Assembly (NCBI RefSeq): GCF_034479375.1
Contig: NZ_CP140155.1
Coordinates: 2,418,001 to 2,482,000, forward strand
Origin: Rhodopseudomonas palustris
GTDB lineage: Bacteria; Pseudomonadota; Alphaproteobacteria; Rhizobiales; Xanthobacteraceae
Length of the DNA stretch: 64,000 bases
Direction: 5' to 3'
Made by a program: the position numbers and the translations under genes. The notes beneath the pieces were generated by a model that was not told the origin of the DNA, made no database searches, and saw nothing but the letters and a program-made list of their open reading frames with translations. Positions 37,858-47,200 of the stretch are shown piece by piece (the first letter of the stretch is position 1; each line of letters opens with the position of its first letter).

Positions 37858-37892
37858 CGCGCCGGCCCTCACAAGACCGCCCGGATGACGCC

Positions 37893-39089
37893 CTACCCCT
37901 TCACCACCGCCTCCAGCCGCCCCAGCACCTCGGCGATACCCCTCTCGACCATCGCCGCCTCGATCAGCACCACGCGATAGTCGCGCGCCTCCAGCCAGTC
38001 CTTGCGGGCAGCGCGGTCGGTCGCGATCGCGTCGCTCTCGTCCGGGTTGACCAGTTCGATCGCGATGCGGTTCGGGAACGAGACGAAATCCGGGATGTGG
38101 CGGCCGACCGGGGTCTGGCGCTTGAATTGGCCTGCGAAGCGGCGGTCCTTGCGCAGGTGCTCCCACAAGAGCCGCTCGGCGTCGGTCGGGTTGCGGCGGA
38201 GCATTCGCGCCAGCCCGCGCATCGAGCCGGCGTCGTCGCCGTGGCCGGCGGCGGCGCGCTCGGCCAAGAGCGCGCGCAGCTTGGTCGCCTGGGTGCCGTC
38301 GAGCACGCCGCCTTTGGCCGGGCCCTTGCGGCCCTCGGCGATCGCCATCACCGCGCCGTGCAGCGTGTGGATGTCCTGCCTGGTCGGGTCCATCCGGGTG
38401 AAGATGTTGCGCAGATTGACCAGCATGGTGTCGCGCTTCTCCGGCGGGCGCAGAAACTCGACGCGGTCGAGCTCGGCGACGAGGTTATCGAAGAACGCCG
38501 TCATCTGGTGCTGCGAGGCCGGCTCGGAGCGCTCCGGCATCGCATAGGGCAGCGCGCCGCCGGTGGCGTGCTTGAACCATTCGTAGCCCATCAGCAGCAC
38601 GGCCTGGGCGAGGTTCAGCGAGGCGAAGGCGGGATTGACCGGGAAGGTGACGATGCGGTTGGCGAGCGCGACCTCCTCGTTCTGCAGGCCGTAGCGCTCG
38701 CGGCCGAACAGGATGCCGGCGGTGCCGCCGCTCGCGGCCGCGGTGATCATCTCCTGCGCCGCCGCCTCCGGCCCGCGCACCGGCTTGGCCTGGTCGTGGG
38801 CGCGCGCGGTGGTGGCGAACAGCAGCGTGCAGTCGGCCACCGCCTCGCCCACCGTCTCGAACAGCTCGACCGCGTCCAGGATGTGATCGGCGCCGGAAGC
38901 CGAGCGGCGGGCATGGACATTGGGCCAGCCGTCGCGCGGCTTCACCAGACGTAAACGTTTCAGGCCGAAATTACCCATGGCGCGGGCGCACATCCCGATA
39001 TTTTCGCCCAGTTGAGGTTCTACCAGAATCACAACGGGGCCTGCCAAGTCGGACTCGGGCCTGGATTTATCGGTGCCGGAACCGGCCAT
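37893..39089 (-). CDS. TrmJ-like SPOUT RNA methyltransferase fused to a DUF559 domain
   Basis: 398 aa from ATG 39089. Residues 16-260 are a TrmJ/TrmH-family tRNA 2'-O-methyltransferase: GPVVILVEPQLGENIGMCARAMGNFGL, LFGRERYGLQNEE (SAM knot), FPVNPAFASLNLAQAV. A linker leads to residues 292-395, a DUF559/Vsr-like endonuclease domain: ARMLRRNPTDAERLLWEHLR, IPDFVSF, IELV and a C-terminal RVVLIE strand. In DUF559 the DFV Asp and ELDGxQH form the site; here the second is ELVNPDESD, so it is altered. Stand-alone TrmJ is about 250 aa; the extra domain is the oddity. Confidence 0.88.
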   Translation of the reverse strand: MAGSGTDKSRPESDLAGPVVILVEPQLGENIGMCARAMGNFGLKRLRLVKPRDGWPNVHARRSASGADHILDAVELFETVGEAVADCTLLFATTARAHDQAKPVRGPEAAAQEMITAAASGGTAGILFGRERYGLQNEEVALANRIVTFPVNPAFASLNLAQAVLLMGYEWFKHATGGALPYAMPERSEPASQHQMTAFFDNLVAELDRVEFLRPPEKRDTMLVNLRNIFTRMDPTRQDIHTLHGAVMAIAEGRKGPAKGGVLDGTQATKLRALLAERAAAGHGDDAGSMRGLARMLRRNPTDAERLLWEHLRKDRRFAGQFKRQTPVGRHIPDFVSFPNRIAIELVNPDESDAIATDRAARKDWLEARDYRVVLIEAAMVERGIAEVLGRLEAVVKG

Positions 39090-39491
39090 CAAACGAGCTT
39101 TCAAAGATCCGCCTCGGGGTCGACCGAGGGCGCGCAGCGTATGCGTGTTGAGATTATAGCGGAGCTTGAGCCGGGCCACCGCGAGCGGCCTCTTCCGCGC
39201 GCTTTGGGTGCCAAGTCTGGCGCGATTTCTCAAGCGAAATAATGCGTTTACCGTGAACTTTGACGATTCGTTAAGAACCTGAAGCCGGGCTTCGCCTGTC
39301 ACATGAGCTGCGGTCTGCCGGGGCCGGCCGCGCAACGCCCGCCGCGCGCCGCCGTGCCGCGCTCTGGAACGCTGCAAAACCTGCCGTTTTGCCCGTCCAT
39401 TCACCTTTCGGCTGGCGCAGGCCGGTGCTATAGCGGGCGCGGCTCACGCCCAATCCCGCCCCAAGCTGTCGCAAAGAAGGCCCGATCCCGC

Positions 39492-40718
39492 ATGGCGAAA
39501 ATCAAGGTGAAGAACCCCGTCGTCGAACTCGACGGTGATGAAATGACCCGCATCATCTGGCAGATGATCAAGGACAAGCTCATCACCCCGTTCCTCGATG
39601 TCGAGCTGATGTATTTCGACCTCGGGATGGAGCACCGCGACGCGACCGACGACCAGGTCACCATCGATGCGGCGAACGCCATCAAGCAGGTCGGCGTCGG
39701 CGTCAAATGCGCCACCATCACCCCGGACGAAGCGCGGGTGAAGGAATTCGGCCTCAAGAGCATGTGGAAGTCGCCGAACGGCACGATCCGCAACATCCTC
39801 GGCGGCGTGATCTTCCGCGAGCCGATCATCTGCAAGAACGTGCCGCGGCTGGTGCCGGGCTGGACCAAGCCGATCGTGATCGGCCGCCACGCCTATGGCG
39901 ACCAGTACCGCGCGACCGACATCAAGTTCCCCGGTCCCGGCACGCTGACGATGAAGTTCGTCGGCGACGACGGCCAGGTGATCGAGCGCGAAGTGTTCAA
40001 GGCGCCCGGCGCCGGCGTCGCGATGTCGATGTACAACCTCGACGAGTCGATCAAGGACTTCGCCCGCGCCTCGCTGAACTACGGCCTGATCCGCAACTAT
40101 CCGGTGTATCTGTCGACCAAGAACACCATCATGAAAGTCTATGATGGGCGCTTCAAGGACATCTTCGAAGAGATATTCCAGGCCGAGTTCAAGAAAGAAT
40201 ACGACGCCAAGGGTCTGACCTACGAGCACCGGCTGATCGACGACATGGTCGCCTCGGCGCTGAAATGGTCCGGCGGCTACGTCTGGGCCTGTAAGAACTA
40301 CGACGGCGACGTGCAGTCCGACACCGTGGCGCAGGGCTACGGCTCGCTCGGCCTGATGACCTCGGTGCTGATGACCCCGGACGGCAAGACGGTCGAGGCC
40401 GAAGCCGCCCACGGCACCGTCACCCGGCACTATCGCGAGCACCAGAAGGGCAAGGCGACCTCGACCAATTCGATCGCCTCGATCTTCGCCTGGACCCGCG
40501 GCCTGGCCCATCGCGCCAAGCTCGACAGCAACGAAGAGCTGGCGAAGTTCGCCGACACGCTGGAGAAGGTCTGCGTCGAGACCGTCGAAGCCGGCGCCAT
40601 GACCAAGGACCTCGCGCTGCTGGTCGGCGCCGACCAGCGCTGGCTGTCGACCGAGGGCTTCCTCGACAAGGTCGCGCAGAACCTGCACAAGGCGATGAGC
40701 GAGACCAAGGCGGCCTGA
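39492..40718 (+). CDS. icd: NADP-dependent isocitrate dehydrogenase
   Basis: 408 aa, the eukaryote-like (subfamily II) homodimeric ICDH common in alphaproteobacteria. It oxidises isocitrate to 2-oxoglutarate, making [25 protein letters not shown], the substrate loop [13 protein letters not shown], and the NADP-binding [16 protein letters not shown] are intact. ATG 39492 is the natural start. A strong terminator follows 47 bp downstream. The 400-bp gap upstream (39090-39491) shows no clear promoter. Confidence 0.97.
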   Translation: MAKIKVKNPVVELDGDEMTRIIWQMIKDKLITPFLDVELMYFDLGMEHRDATDDQVTIDAANAIKQVGVGVKCATITPDEARVKEFGLKSMWKSPNGTIRNILGGVIFREPIICKNVPRLVPGWTKPIVIGRHAYGDQYRATDIKFPGPGTLTMKFVGDDGQVIEREVFKAPGAGVAMSMYNLDESIKDFARASLNYGLIRNYPVYLSTKNTIMKVYDGRFKDIFEEIFQAEFKKEYDAKGLTYEHRLIDDMVASALKWSGGYVWACKNYDGDVQSDTVAQGYGSLGLMTSVLMTPDGKTVEAEAAHGTVTRHYREHQKGKATSTNSIASIFAWTRGLAHRAKLDSNEELAKFADTLEKVCVETVEAGAMTKDLALLVGADQRWLSTEGFLDKVAQNLHKAMSETKAA

Positions 40719-40765
40719 GCGCGGGCTCGCGCGACAGGCGCGGGCGATCGAACTCCATGATCTGA

Positions 40766-40797
40766 AAGCCCGGGACCCGCGCCCGGGCTTTTGTTTG
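40766..40797 (+). terminator. Rho-independent terminator of icd
   Basis: AAGCCCGGG/CCCGGGCTT stem with a 7-base loop followed by TTTTGTTT. It ends only 13 bp before the next gene, so that gene's transcription must begin very near or read through. Confidence 0.85.
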
Positions 40798-40810
40798 GGA
40801 CAGGTGTGCA

Positions 40811-42880
40811 ATGACCTCATCGGGCAATCCGGCCGACGGTGCCGACGACGATCTGCTGTGGCTGGAGGAAATCGAAGGCGACCGGGCCGTGGGCTGGGTC
40901 GAGGCGCAGAATGCGCTTACCAGAGCGCAATTCTGCGATGCCGCTTACATCGCCGATTTCGACGCCGTGCTCGACATCCTGAATGCCGATGACCGCATCC
41001 CGTTCGTGCACAAATCCGGCGACCACCTCTATAATTTCTGGAAGGACAAGGCGCATCCGCGCGGGCTCTGGCGCCGCACCACCCTCGCGAGCTATCGCAG
41101 CGTCACGCCGGATTGGGAACTGCTGCTCGACATCGATGCGCTGAATGCCGCCGAGGGCGTGTCCTGGGCGTTCGCCGGCGCGGTGCGCTCGCCGGACAAA
41201 ACGCGGGCGCTGGTCAGCCTTTCGTTCAACGGCACCGACGCAGTCGAACTCCGCGAATTCGATCTCGCAACGAAGCGCTTCGTCGATTGCGGATTTGCAA
41301 TCCCGCAGGCCAAGACCCGCGCCGACTGGCTCGATCAGGACACCATCCTGTTCGGCAGTGCGCTCGGAGCCGAAGACAGCACGGCGGCCGGCTACGGCCG
41401 GCTGGTGCGCAAATGGCGCCGCGGCACCCCGCTCGACGCCGCCGAGATCGTGTTCGAGGTCGAGAAGGAGGACGTCGCTGCCTGGTTCAGCGTCAATCGC
41501 CGGCCGACCCACGAGGCGGTGGCCTATTGGCGGGCGGTGGATTTCACCCGCGCGCAGATCTTCGTCGAGCCGCAACACGGCGCTTTCGCCGGCCAGCGGC
41601 TTCGGCTCGACCTGCCGGAGCAGGTATCGATCTCGCTCAATGCCGACGACCTGTTGTTCAGTCCGAAAGAGGACTGGCGCGTCGGCGACCAGACCATCGC
41701 CGCTGGAGCGTTGGCGGTGATCGGGCTCGATCGTTTCCTTGCGGGCGCGCGCGATTTCGAGATCATATTCGCGCCGACCCCGACCCGGTCGCTGCAGTCC
41801 TGGCTGGAAACACGCCACGGCGTGATGTTGCAGATCCTCGACGACGTCCGCGGCCGCATCGAGCTCGCCAGCCGCGGAGAAAGCGGCTGGAGCAGCCGCG
41901 CCCTGCCCGACTTGCCGGACAACGCCTCGATCTATGCGGAGAATTTCGGCGGCGAGGACGAGCCCGAACTGGGCCGCGAACTGGTGCTGACGGCAACCGG
42001 CTTCGACCAGCCGACCACGACGGCGCTGTGGACCGGCGAAGGCGCCCCGGAATTGCTGAAGCGCGCGCCGGACTCGTTCGACGCAACCCGGATCGAGGTC
42101 GAACAGCGCCACGCTCTCGCGGCCGACGGGACCCGGATTCCGTATTTCCTGATCGGCAGGGACTTGTCCGTCGGCGGCCCGCCGCGGCCGACGATTCTCT
42201 ACGGCTACGGCGGCTTCGAGGTGTCGCTGACGCCGTCTTACATGAGCATCGTCGGCAAGCTGTGGCTCGAGCGAGGTCATGTCTATGCGCTCGCCAATAT
42301 ACGCGGTGGCGGCGAGTTCGGCCCGTCCTGGCATCTGGCGTCCCGCAAGGCGACGAAGCACGTCGCGCATGACGACTTCGCAGCGGTCGCACGCGATCTC
42401 GCGGCGAGCGGCGTCACCACCGCAGCCAAACTCGCCTGCCACGGCGGCAGCAATGGCGGATTGCTGGTCGGCAACATGCTGACGCGTTATCCGGAGTTGT
42501 TCGGCGCGATCTGGTGCAGCGTGCCGCTGCTCGACATGGCGCGCTACACCAAACTACTCGCCGGGCAGAGCTGGATCGCCGAATATGGCGACCCGGAAAA
42601 TCCCGAGGAGTGGGAGTTCATCCGCCGCTTCTCGCCCTATCATCTTGCGAGTGGCGCGAAACCCTATCCGCCGATCTTCATCACCACCAACCGCACCGAC
42701 GATCGCGTGCATCCCGGCCACGCCCGCAAAATGGCAGCCCGGCTGCAGGCGTTCGGGCAGCCGGTGTGGTTCGACGAAACCGTAGCGGGCGGCCATTCCG
42801 GCGCGGTCGACAACACCAAGCAGGCGCAGAGTCAGGCGCTCGGCTTTGCGTTTTTGCGCAGCACGATCTGCGCGGATTGA
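40811..42880 (+). CDS. Prolyl oligopeptidase family serine peptidase (S9A)
   Basis: 689 aa. The N-terminal two-thirds form a seven-bladed propeller; the C-terminal third is the hydrolase. The catalytic residues are Ser547 in GGSNGG, Asp630/631 in RTDDRVHPGHARKM and His662 in AGGHSG. These enzymes cut short peptides after proline. There is no signal peptide, so it is cytosolic. The start ATG 40811 follows the icd terminator with a weak ribosome site. Confidence 0.92.
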   Translation: MTSSGNPADGADDDLLWLEEIEGDRAVGWVEAQNALTRAQFCDAAYIADFDAVLDILNADDRIPFVHKSGDHLYNFWKDKAHPRGLWRRTTLASYRSVTPDWELLLDIDALNAAEGVSWAFAGAVRSPDKTRALVSLSFNGTDAVELREFDLATKRFVDCGFAIPQAKTRADWLDQDTILFGSALGAEDSTAAGYGRLVRKWRRGTPLDAAEIVFEVEKEDVAAWFSVNRRPTHEAVAYWRAVDFTRAQIFVEPQHGAFAGQRLRLDLPEQVSISLNADDLLFSPKEDWRVGDQTIAAGALAVIGLDRFLAGARDFEIIFAPTPTRSLQSWLETRHGVMLQILDDVRGRIELASRGESGWSSRALPDLPDNASIYAENFGGEDEPELGRELVLTATGFDQPTTTALWTGEGAPELLKRAPDSFDATRIEVEQRHALAADGTRIPYFLIGRDLSVGGPPRPTILYGYGGFEVSLTPSYMSIVGKLWLERGHVYALANIRGGGEFGPSWHLASRKATKHVAHDDFAAVARDLAASGVTTAAKLACHGGSNGGLLVGNMLTRYPELFGAIWCSVPLLDMARYTKLLAGQSWIAEYGDPENPEEWEFIRRFSPYHLASGAKPYPPIFITTNRTDDRVHPGHARKMAARLQAFGQPVWFDETVAGGHSGAVDNTKQAQSQALGFAFLRSTICAD

Positions 42881-42928
42881 GCGCTGCGCGCGCCGGCATG
42901 ATCGGCTGCAACATCGACCCCGTCGCCG

Positions 42929-44611
42929 CTAGGCCGGGCGGCCCAGCCTCGCCAGCATCGCCTTGGCGATCTCGTCCTCGCCCATGATCACGACGTCGGC
43001 GCCGTTGCTCTTCAGATGCACGACTTCCTCGGCGGAATGCGCCCGGGCGATGATCGGGAGGGTCTGGTTCAGCGCGCGCGCCTTGGCGACGATCTGGCCA
43101 CCCTCGAAGGCGTCGGGGATCGCCACCAGCAGACCGCGCGAGCCGGCGATGGCGGCGGCCTCCAGCATGTCCGGCGCCGCCGCGTTGCCGCCGATCGCGG
43201 CGATGCCCTCGCGCTGCAACTGCGCCACGCGTTCAGCGTCGTTCTCGATCACTACGAGGTCAGCGCCGTCCTGGCGCAGCGCCGCGCCGACGGTGGAGCC
43301 GACCCGGCCGTAGCCGATCAGCACGACGTGGCCGTCGTGATGCGCCGGCTTGGCCCCCGCGCCCAACGTGGTCTTCGCCCGGGCGTCCGGGTCAGGCGCC
43401 TTCACCTTCGTCTTCGACAGCGTCTCGCGCATGCCGAAGCGATCGAGCAGCGCGAACATCAGCGGATTGAGCAGGATCGAAATGATCGCGCCGGCCAGCA
43501 CCAGATCGCGGCCACGATCCGGCAACAAGGCGAGGCTGACGCCGAGGCTGGCGAGGATGAAGGAGAATTCGCCGATCTGCGCCAGGCTGGCCGAGATCGT
43601 CAGCGCCGTCATGTTGGGATGACCGAACAGCCGCACGATCAGGAACGCCGCGAGCGACTTGCCGAAAATGATGATCAGCACGGTGGCGAGCACCGGCAGC
43701 GGCTCACGGATCAGGATGCCTGGATCGACCAGCATGCCGACCGAGACGAAGAACAGCACCGCGAAGGCGTCGCGCAGCGGCAGCGTCTCGTTAGCGGCGC
43801 GCTGGCTCAGCTCGGATTCCGACAGGATCATGCCGGCGAAGAACGCCCCCAGCGCGAACGACACGTCGAACAGCATCGCCGCCCCGAACGCCACGCCGAG
43901 CGAGATCGCCAGCACCGCGAGGCGAAACAGCTCGCGCGAGCCGGTATGCGCCACATAGTGCAGCATCCACGGGATCACGCGGCGGCCGACCACCAGCATG
44001 AACGCCACGAAGGCCGCGACCTTGCCGAGCGTCAGCGCGATCGGCAGCGCCACGCTGTCCCAGCTCGCGCCATTGGCCTGGCCCTTGAGCAGGTCCGCCA
44101 CCGCCGGCAGCAACACCAGCGTCAGCACCATTGCGAGGTCTTCGACGATCAGCCAGCCGACCGCGATCCGGCCGCGATTGCTGTCGATCAGCCGGCGCTC
44201 CTGCAACGCGCGGAGCAGCACCACGGTGCTCGCCACCGACAGCGCCAGGCCGAACACCAGCCCACCCCCGAACGTCCAGCCGAGCGTATGACCGAGGCCA
44301 ACGCCGAGCGCCGTCGCGACGCCGATCTGCACCACCGCGCCGGGGATCGCGATCCTCCTCACCGACAGCAGATCCTTCAGCGAGAAATGCAGGCCGACGC
44401 CGAACATCAGCAGGATGATGCCGATCTCGGCGAGTTCGTTGGCCAATTTCTGGTCGGCGACGTAGCCGGGCGTGAACGGACCGATCACGACGCCGGCGAG
44501 CAGATAGCCGACCAGCGGCGACACGCGCAGCCGCTGCGCCGCGACACCGAACATGAAAGCCAGCACCAGGCCGGCCACGATCGTGGAGATGAGAGGCGTA
44601 TTGTGTTCCAT
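42929..44611 (-). CDS. ybaL: CPA2 cation/proton antiporter, YbaL/KefB type
   Basis: 560 aa from ATG 44611 (MEHNTPLISTIVAG), which aligns with the start of E. coli YbaL; ATG 44629 is an alternative. About 12 membrane helices form the Na+/H+ exchanger domain (1-390), followed by a cytosolic RCK/TrkA-N nucleotide-binding domain (VVLIGYGRVGSTVG, about 420-550). It likely expels K+ or another monovalent cation in exchange for protons. It is divergent from a second CPA2 antiporter with a 193-bp gap. Confidence 0.92.
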   Translation of the reverse strand: MEHNTPLISTIVAGLVLAFMFGVAAQRLRVSPLVGYLLAGVVIGPFTPGYVADQKLANELAEIGIILLMFGVGLHFSLKDLLSVRRIAIPGAVVQIGVATALGVGLGHTLGWTFGGGLVFGLALSVASTVVLLRALQERRLIDSNRGRIAVGWLIVEDLAMVLTLVLLPAVADLLKGQANGASWDSVALPIALTLGKVAAFVAFMLVVGRRVIPWMLHYVAHTGSRELFRLAVLAISLGVAFGAAMLFDVSFALGAFFAGMILSESELSQRAANETLPLRDAFAVLFFVSVGMLVDPGILIREPLPVLATVLIIIFGKSLAAFLIVRLFGHPNMTALTISASLAQIGEFSFILASLGVSLALLPDRGRDLVLAGAIISILLNPLMFALLDRFGMRETLSKTKVKAPDPDARAKTTLGAGAKPAHHDGHVVLIGYGRVGSTVGAALRQDGADLVVIENDAERVAQLQREGIAAIGGNAAAPDMLEAAAIAGSRGLLVAIPDAFEGGQIVAKARALNQTLPIIARAHSAEEVVHLKSNGADVVIMGEDEIAKAMLARLGRPA

Positions 44612-44804
44612 AAACTCGTTGTGTGGCATGACGACGCGAGATGCCACCTTCGATCCGGCTACCCATCGCCGCAGCGATTGCAATCGATCAAAGGCCGCAA
44701 TTTGTCGCTGGCATTGACGACGAAATTGCGATCTTTTGCCGCAGGTCGACCCATTTTGACCGAACCCCTCGCCGACGCGGCAACGCCGTGATTGATGGAC
44801 CATC

Positions 44805-46577
44805 ATGGCAGCAGCAACCGATATCGGCGTCTACCGGGAGGCCCTGGTGTTTCTCGGGACCGCCGGCGTCCTCATTCCGCTGATGGCGCGTCTGCGCATC
44901 AGCCCGGTGCTCGGTTTCCTGGTTGCCGGGCTGGTGCTCGGCCCCTACAGCCTCGGCCGGATCGGCCAAGGTATCCCCTGGCTGCAGGCGATCACCATTA
45001 CCTCGCAAGACGCGGTCGACCGATTAGCCGAGCTCGGCGTCGCCTTTCTGCTGTTCACCATCGGGCTGGAGCTGTCGTTCGACCGGCTGTGGACGATGCG
45101 CCGGTTGGTATTCGGTCTGGGCATGTCGCAGGTGGTGCTGACCACGGCGGCGATCAGCGGCATCGCGCTGGGATTCGGCAACACCGTCGAAGCCAGCCTG
45201 GTGATCGGCGCCTGTCTGGCGCTGTCCTCGACCGCGATCGTGCTGCAGCTCCTCGCCGAGCAGAAGCGGCTGGCGACCATCGCCGGACGCAGCATTTTCT
45301 CGGTGCTGCTGGCGCAGGATCTCGCGGTGGTGCCGATTCTGTTCCTGATCGTGGTGCTCGGCAATTCGGGCGCCGCCGGTTCGGGCGCGGTCGCGGCCGG
45401 ATCGGTCTGGTACGGCCTCGGCATGGCGATGGTGCAGGCTGCCGCCGCGATCCTGCTGATCATCGGTTTCGGGCGGCTGGTGCTGCGCCGGCTGTTCCGG
45501 CTGGTGGCGCACACCAACAACCGCGAACTGTTCATGGCGACCATCCTGTTCGTGGTGGTCGGGACCTCGTTACTCACCCATGTGGCCGGGCTGTCGATGG
45601 CGCTCGGCGCCTTCCTGGCAGGGCTGGTGCTGGCGGAAACCGAATTCCGCCGCCAGGTCGAGGTCGACATCGAGCCGTTCAAGGGCATGCTGCTCGGGCT
45701 GTTCTTCATCTCGGTCGGGATGCGGATCGACGTCGCCGAGGTGGCGCGCTACCCCGCGATGGTGGCTGCCTCGGTCTTCGGCATGGTGGCGCTGAAGGCG
45801 GTGCTGATCGCGGCGCTGACGCGCGGCTTCGGGCTGTCGTGGCCGGTGGTGGCGGAAGCGAGCCTGCTGCTCGCCGGCGGCGGCGAATTCGCCTTCCTGG
45901 TGCTCGGGCTCGCCAGTTCATCGGGGCTCGTCACCCGCGAGGTCGAGCAATTCATGCTGCTCGTGTCGTCCGGCACCATGCTGCTGACGCCGTATCTGGC
46001 GCGGCTGAGCCGCAAGGCAAGCAAACGTGTCCACAACGCCACCGCATTGGCCGACGGCGACGGTGATCCCGGCCCCGCCGAGGCGGGCCGCATCATCGTC
46101 GTCGGCTACGGCCGCGTCGGCCGCATCCTCGGCGACATCCTGAAGAAGCAGGACAAGCCGTTCATCGGCATCGAGATCTACCCCGAGGCGGTGCGGAAGG
46201 CGCGCAAGGCCGGACACAATCTGATCTACGGCGACGCGACGCAGCGCGCCTTCCTGCGCAAATGCGGGCTCGACGAAGCGACGGCGCTGGTAGTCACGAT
46301 GCACGACGCGAACGCCGCCGAGCACGTCGTCGCCGCAGCTCGGGCCGAGCGTCCCGACCTCCCGGTGATCGTCCGTGCCCGCGACGCCGCACACGCCGTG
46401 CGGCTGTTCAAGCTCGGCGCCACCGACGTCGTCCGCGAAGTCCTGGAAGCGAGCTTCGAAATCGCGAGCACAGTGCTGCAGACCGTCGGCATGCCGGTCG
46501 GCAAAGTGATCGCCATCATCCACGACGAACGCGACGCGCGGAAGAAACAGGTGCGGGAAGGCGTGGCCGCGGATTGA
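44805..46577 (+). CDS. CPA2 cation/proton antiporter, KefB/KefC type
   Basis: 590 aa. The exchanger domain covers 1-400 (LAELGVAFLLFTIGLELSF, LSSTAIVLQLLAEQ, GEFAFLVLGLA) and is followed by TrkA-N (IIVVGYGRVGRILG, about 425-545). The C-terminal coil (DERDARKKQVRE) resembles the KefC regulatory tail. KefB/C systems export K+ when activated by glutathione adducts; no KefF/G ancillary gene is adjacent, so that control is not shown. It is a paralogue of the divergent gene and gives the pair opposite transcription from one region. Confidence 0.9.
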   Translation: MAAATDIGVYREALVFLGTAGVLIPLMARLRISPVLGFLVAGLVLGPYSLGRIGQGIPWLQAITITSQDAVDRLAELGVAFLLFTIGLELSFDRLWTMRRLVFGLGMSQVVLTTAAISGIALGFGNTVEASLVIGACLALSSTAIVLQLLAEQKRLATIAGRSIFSVLLAQDLAVVPILFLIVVLGNSGAAGSGAVAAGSVWYGLGMAMVQAAAAILLIIGFGRLVLRRLFRLVAHTNNRELFMATILFVVVGTSLLTHVAGLSMALGAFLAGLVLAETEFRRQVEVDIEPFKGMLLGLFFISVGMRIDVAEVARYPAMVAASVFGMVALKAVLIAALTRGFGLSWPVVAEASLLLAGGGEFAFLVLGLASSSGLVTREVEQFMLLVSSGTMLLTPYLARLSRKASKRVHNATALADGDGDPGPAEAGRIIVVGYGRVGRILGDILKKQDKPFIGIEIYPEAVRKARKAGHNLIYGDATQRAFLRKCGLDEATALVVTMHDANAAEHVVAAARAERPDLPVIVRARDAAHAVRLFKLGATDVVREVLEASFEIASTVLQTVGMPVGKVIAIIHDERDARKKQVREGVAAD

Positions 46578-46604
46578 CCGATCCGTCGTTCGCGCTCGCC
46601 CCCT

Positions 46605-46657
46605 CGTTCGTCATTCCAGCGCGCGCGCAGCGCGAGCCCGGATTCGAGAACAGCCTG
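46605..46657. repeat. Degenerate dispersed repeat
   Basis: GTTCGTCATTCCAGCGCGCG and a GCGCGAGCCCGG-type arm, with a GAGAACAG/CTGTTCTC hairpin at the end. It is a truncated copy of the CGTCATTCC element. The remaining 46658-46868 has nothing recognisable. Confidence 0.55.
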
Positions 46658-46868
46658 TTCTCGCGTTCAGGATAGAAGACGCAACCGGACGAAATCCGTC
46701 GATTGATCGCCGCCGCCGCAAAGCGCGCCAACCGCGATCCCACCGCCATGGCTGTCCCGTTTTGATCTGCGGCCGTCCGAGCCGACGCAAGACTCGCCGG
46801 GCGCCCGGAACTCACAACCTCGGCCGCACTTATCGATGATCGGCTTCCCGCCGTACGGAGTTTCTTTG

Positions 46869-47144
46869 ATGGACATGTCCGGCGAAAGCCTGGTCGTCAT
46901 TCTTCTCGTCGGCATCATTGCCGGTTGGCTGGCCGGCCAGATCGTCCGCGGTGCAGGCTTCGGGCTGATCGGCGATCTCCTGATCGGCGTCGTCGGCGCC
47001 CTGATCGGCAGCTGGCTTTTGCCGCAGCTCGGCATCCAGCTCGGAGCCGGCATCGTTCGCGCGATCATCAACGCGACCATCGGCGCGGTCCTTCTGCTGC
47101 TCGTCCTCCGGCTGGTCCGCGGCGGCGGGTTCCGCAGGTACTAA
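46869..47144 (+). CDS. GlsB/YeaQ/YmgE family membrane protein
   Basis: 91 aa, three membrane helices. The Gly-rich pattern GIIAGWLAGQIVRGAGFGLIGDLLIGVVGALIGSWLL is that of the transglycosylase-associated family, named from one enzyme but of unknown function and often stress-induced. GGAG is 8 bases before ATG 46869. It precedes the AI-2E transporter by 56 bp. Confidence 0.9.
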   Translation: MDMSGESLVVILLVGIIAGWLAGQIVRGAGFGLIGDLLIGVVGALIGSWLLPQLGIQLGAGIVRAIINATIGAVLLLLVLRLVRGGGFRRY

Positions 47145-47200
47145 ACCATCCTCGACGGCATCGCCGGTCCGATCATCAACTCACCAAAAGCGTCGAACCG

